Of a stretch of DNA of 15,501 bases, positions 13,525 through 15,501 are shown in pieces. The stretch comes from an uncultured Clostridia bacterium. Lineage in GTDB: Bacteria > Bacillota > Clostridia > Christensenellales > Aristaeellaceae. Both the position numbers and the translations under genes were made by a program. A model generated the notes under the pieces. The model saw only the letters and a program-made list of their open reading frames with translations. It was not told the DNA's origin and ran no database searches. The DNA is taken from NCBI GenBank assembly GCA_937934775.1, contig CALGYL010000104.1, forward strand, positions 1 through 15,501. The letters are read 5' to 3'. The number at the start of each line of letters is the position of its first letter. Position 1 is the stretch's first letter.

Positions 13525-14607
13525 TCAGGCCCTCCCGGCTTCGAACTGCTTCATAAAGGCTACCAGCGCTTCCACGCCCGAAACGGGCATGGCGTTGTAG
13601 ATGCTGGCGCGCATGCCGCCCACGGAGCGGTGGCCTTTGAGGTTGATCAGACCCAGTTTCGCCGCTTCCTTGACGAAGGCGTCGTCCAACACCTCGTCGC
13701 CGGTGCGGAAGGTGACGTTCATGCGGGAGCGCCACGGCGCTTCGGCGACGCCCTTGAACAGGCGGCTCTCGTCCAGATAGTCGTAGAGCAACGCGGCCTT
13801 TTCGATGTTGATCTTCTCGATCGCGGGCACACCACCCAAGTTCTTCAGCCACTTCAGGCAAAGCCCCGCCATGTAGATGGAATAAGTGGTGGGGGTGTTG
13901 TACATGGAGTCGGCGTCGGTCATCTTTTTCCAGCTGAGGACGTTTGGCGTGATGGGCATTTCGCGGCCCAGAAGATCCCGGCGGACGATCACCAACGCGA
14001 AGCCCGCAGGGCCGATGTTTTTCTGCGCGCCGGCATAAATCACGCCGAAATCGCGGATGTCGTAAGTTTCCGACAGGATGCTGGAGGACATATCCGCCAC
14101 CAGCGGCACCTTCCCGGTTTTAGGGATTTCGGTGAAGCGGGTGCCGAAGATGGTGTTGTTGGTGGTAATGTGCACATAGTCGGCCTCCGGATCGAAGGTG
14201 GCGGGGCCGATTTCGGGGATGCGGGTGTAGCCGGTTTCCCGCGAACTGGCGGCGGCGCGGGTTTTTCCGTATTTCGCGGCCTCGATCATCGCGTTGTGGG
14301 CAAAGCTGCCGCTGTCCACGTAGTCGGCTTTGCCGCTTCCGGTCAGAAGGTTCATCGGCACCGCGGCAAACTGACCGGTGGCGCCGCCCTGCAAAAGGAG
14401 AACCGCGTACTCGTCGGGAATCGCCATCAGTTCCCGGGTCAGGGCCACCGTTTCGTCAAAGATTTCCAGATACATTTTGGAGCGGTGACTCATCTCCATC
14501 ACGGAAACGCCCGTATTTTTATACGAGGTCATTTCGCGCGCGGCAGTCTCCAGCGCTTCAAGCGGCATCACGGCGGGCCCGGGAGCGAAGTTGAAAACGC
14601 GGTTCAT
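13525..14607 (-). CDS. serC: Phosphoserine aminotransferase
   Basis: SerC converts 3-phosphohydroxypyruvate and glutamate to phosphoserine and 2-oxoglutarate using PLP, the second step of serine synthesis. The 360 residues are standard. Family motifs are FNFAPGPAVMP at the N-terminus, MEMSHRSK (37-44), LLQGGATGQFAAVPMNLL (71-88), TTNNTIFGTRF (148-158) and the PLP lysine K196 in YAGAQKNIGPAGF. The true start is 14607: GGGAGG lies 9 nt upstream, and the longer in-frame extension to 14754 has no family sequence and would cover the leader hairpins. It is the first gene of the serC-serA-PHP operon. Confidence 0.96.
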   Translation of the reverse strand: MNRVFNFAPGPAVMPLEALETAAREMTSYKNTGVSVMEMSHRSKMYLEIFDETVALTRELMAIPDEYAVLLLQGGATGQFAAVPMNLLTGSGKADYVDSGSFAHNAMIEAAKYGKTRAAASSRETGYTRIPEIGPATFDPEADYVHITTNNTIFGTRFTEIPKTGKVPLVADMSSSILSETYDIRDFGVIYAGAQKNIGPAGFALVIVRRDLLGREMPITPNVLSWKKMTDADSMYNTPTTYSIYMAGLCLKWLKNLGGVPAIEKINIEKAALLYDYLDESRLFKGVAEAPWRSRMNVTFRTGDEVLDDAFVKEAAKLGLINLKGHRSVGGMRASIYNAMPVSGVEALVAFMKQFEAGRA

Positions 14608-14641
14608 CCTTGAACGCCTCCCATATTTCATTTTCCCAAAT

Positions 14642-14714
14642 GCAAACGATACGCCGCCGGACGGCCCGCGTTTGCGCAAAACAGCGCCGAGTTCTCCCGC
14701 CGCGCTGTGTTTTG
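14642..14714 (-). other. Two hairpins in the serC leader
   Basis: The transcript before serC can form two stems. The first pairs CAAAA-ca-CAGCGC with GCGCTG-TTTTG (14714-14677). The second pairs GCAAACG with CGTTTGC (14675-14642) as perfect 7-bp arms around a GC-rich loop. They are adjacent and neither is followed by a T-run. No T-box sequence is present and I recognise no known riboswitch class. Confidence 0.4.
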
Positions 14715-14779
14715 CCCTGCGGGATACCCCATTCGCCGCCACGGACGCTTTCACGTTTTACACTGGTAGATTGCCGATG

Positions 14780-14808
14780 ATTATACAAGAAACGCCGACG
14801 GTGCGCAA
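14780..14808 (-). promoter_or_regulatory. Probable promoter of the serC-serA-PHP operon
   Basis: A perfect TATAAT (14785-14780) lies 17 nt after TTGCGC (14808-14803), a -35 box matching only at TTG. A-runs further upstream on the same strand may help binding. The predicted start near 14773 leaves a leader of about 165 nt. Confidence 0.65.
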
Positions 14809-14889
14809 GCGCGCCCGAGCGGCGGTTTTTGTTAATTTCAACCCTTGCGGGAAGCCGGTTTTTTTGAAGCGAGAGCTTGTTTTTTTTCT

Positions 14890-15501
14890 TCAGTCGCTCT
14901 GAAGCGCGTAGTGGAACGCGCGGCCTGTCACGTCGCCGATGCGTATGACAGGGGTTCCTTCGAACACGGGCAAGCTGATCCGCCCGGTCAGAAGCGGATT
15001 TTTCTGGGTGCGTTCTTCCCGGGTCATCAGGTGGAACACGCCGCCGCGAAGGTAACCCGCGCCCCAGTTGTCCACGGCGTCGAGACCCTTGATCGCTTTT
15101 GCGACCAGCCCATCTTCCAGTTCAAATTTATCCAATGATAGCTCATAAAAGCCGACGCCCGGCAGCATCGAGCACTCGGCGGACGGTTCCCCCTGGGAGG
15201 GTGGCGCGTCAAACAGCATCTGCGCGCCCATCATGCGCTTGCGGACCGTCATATGGGAGATTGGGCTCATGTCCACGCCCACAAAGCGGCGGCCCTCCAA
15301 CCGCGCGGCTTCCAGCGTGGTGCCGGAGCCTGCGAACAGATCCATGACAAGGTCGCCGGGCCGGGAGGCGCAGCGGATGATGCGGGTGAGAAGGCTGAGG
15401 GGTTTTTGGGTATCATAGCCGGTTCGCTGCGGGTCCTTCTGCTGCAGGTGACTCACGTCGTCCCACACGTCGCCGGGATAGACGGGTTCGTCGTCGTAAT
15501 A
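14890..15501 (-). CDS. Site-specific DNA methyltransferase (N6-adenine/N4-cytosine), N-terminus outside window
   Basis: The last 203 residues of an SAM-dependent DNA methyltransferase are visible; the frame is open to the right edge. The fragment has VWDDVSHLQQ and RTGYDTQKPLSLL, the motif X-like stretch of this group, then the SAM-binding motif I DLFAGSGTT (about 54-62) and VGVDMSP after it. Motif I near the C-terminal half implies that the DPPY catalytic motif lies upstream, the beta-type order, and so outside the window. About 120 residues follow motif I, a longer tail than many orphan enzymes have. The in-frame GTG at 15468 is not the start, because homologous sequence continues before it. 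No restriction enzyme gene lies on the visible side. Confidence 0.88.
   Translation of the reverse strand, partial: YYDDEPVYPGDVWDDVSHLQQKDPQRTGYDTQKPLSLLTRIIRCASRPGDLVMDLFAGSGTTLEAARLEGRRFVGVDMSPISHMTVRKRMMGAQMLFDAPPSQGEPSAECSMLPGVGFYELSLDKFELEDGLVAKAIKGLDAVDNWGAGYLRGGVFHLMTREERTQKNPLLTGRISLPVFEGTPVIRIGDVTGRAFHYALQSD

Noticed and set aside
13523..13861. Longer in-frame start for serA
   Set aside because: The extra 113 residues overlap serC and are unlike any SerA, while a good ribosome binding site precedes the ATG at 13522.
12551..14613. Long plus-strand open frames opposite serA and serC
   Set aside because: They mirror codon structure of the real genes (His, Val, Gly-rich low-complexity translation) and show no recognisable domain.
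14864..14888. Plus-strand hairpin AAGC-GAGA-GCTT followed by eight T residues
   Set aside because: It looks like an intrinsic terminator on the plus strand, but no plus-strand gene lies before it, and on the minus strand the run is A, not T. A role in upstream promoter DNA is more likely.
1..15501. CRISPR arrays, insertion sequences, tRNA or rRNA genes, phage genes
   Set aside because: No regularly spaced repeats, transposase motifs, terminal repeats, tRNA cloverleaf or rRNA segments were seen on either strand.

Overview
The window is about 60 % GC by eye and gene-dense, and almost every gene lies on the minus strand. The genes have Gram-positive control signals: GGAGG-type ribosome binding sites, TTGACA-17-TATAAT-type promoters and a T-box riboswitch. 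With the gene content, this points to a high-GC member of the Bacillota, probably a Clostridia (perhaps a Christensenellales-like gut lineage). The phylum is fairly firm; anything finer is a guess.

Layout, in transcription order from the right edge. (a) 15501-14890: the C-terminal end of a DNA methyltransferase cut by the window edge. (b) A promoter near 14780-14808 and a structured leader of about 170 nt precede serC, serA and a PHP-family phosphatase (14607-11535). These genes are nearly contiguous and look like a serine biosynthesis operon in which the PHP enzyme could supply the phosphatase step. (c) 11535-11358: a convergent gap with a perfect 15-bp hairpin. The only plus-strand gene follows (11047-11358, XRE-type regulator). 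(d) A divergent promoter at 10894-10923 drives a small membrane protein, an FGGY sugar kinase and an unusual ECF-sigma-like protein with a C-terminal membrane anchor (10864-8155). (e) A strong promoter whose -35 box contains the stop codon of the previous gene drives guaB (IMP dehydrogenase). A secreted caspase-like protein with three Ig-like (Big_2) domains follows guaB after only 21 nt. (f) A strong promoter at 4747-4775 and a tyrosine-type T-box leader control four overlapping genes: a PLP aminotransferase, tyrS, a YigZ/IMPACT-family gene and a CtpE-like cation P-type ATPase that runs off the left edge.

Most genes are housekeeping or amino-acid metabolism. The parts worth a second look are the membrane-tethered sigma-like protein next to the sugar kinase, the secreted caspase-like protein behind guaB, the PHP phosphatase in the serine operon, and the wide reach of the tyrosine T-box. 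There is no CRISPR array, insertion sequence, tRNA or rRNA that I can see. Long plus-strand open frames are antisense shadows caused by high GC.
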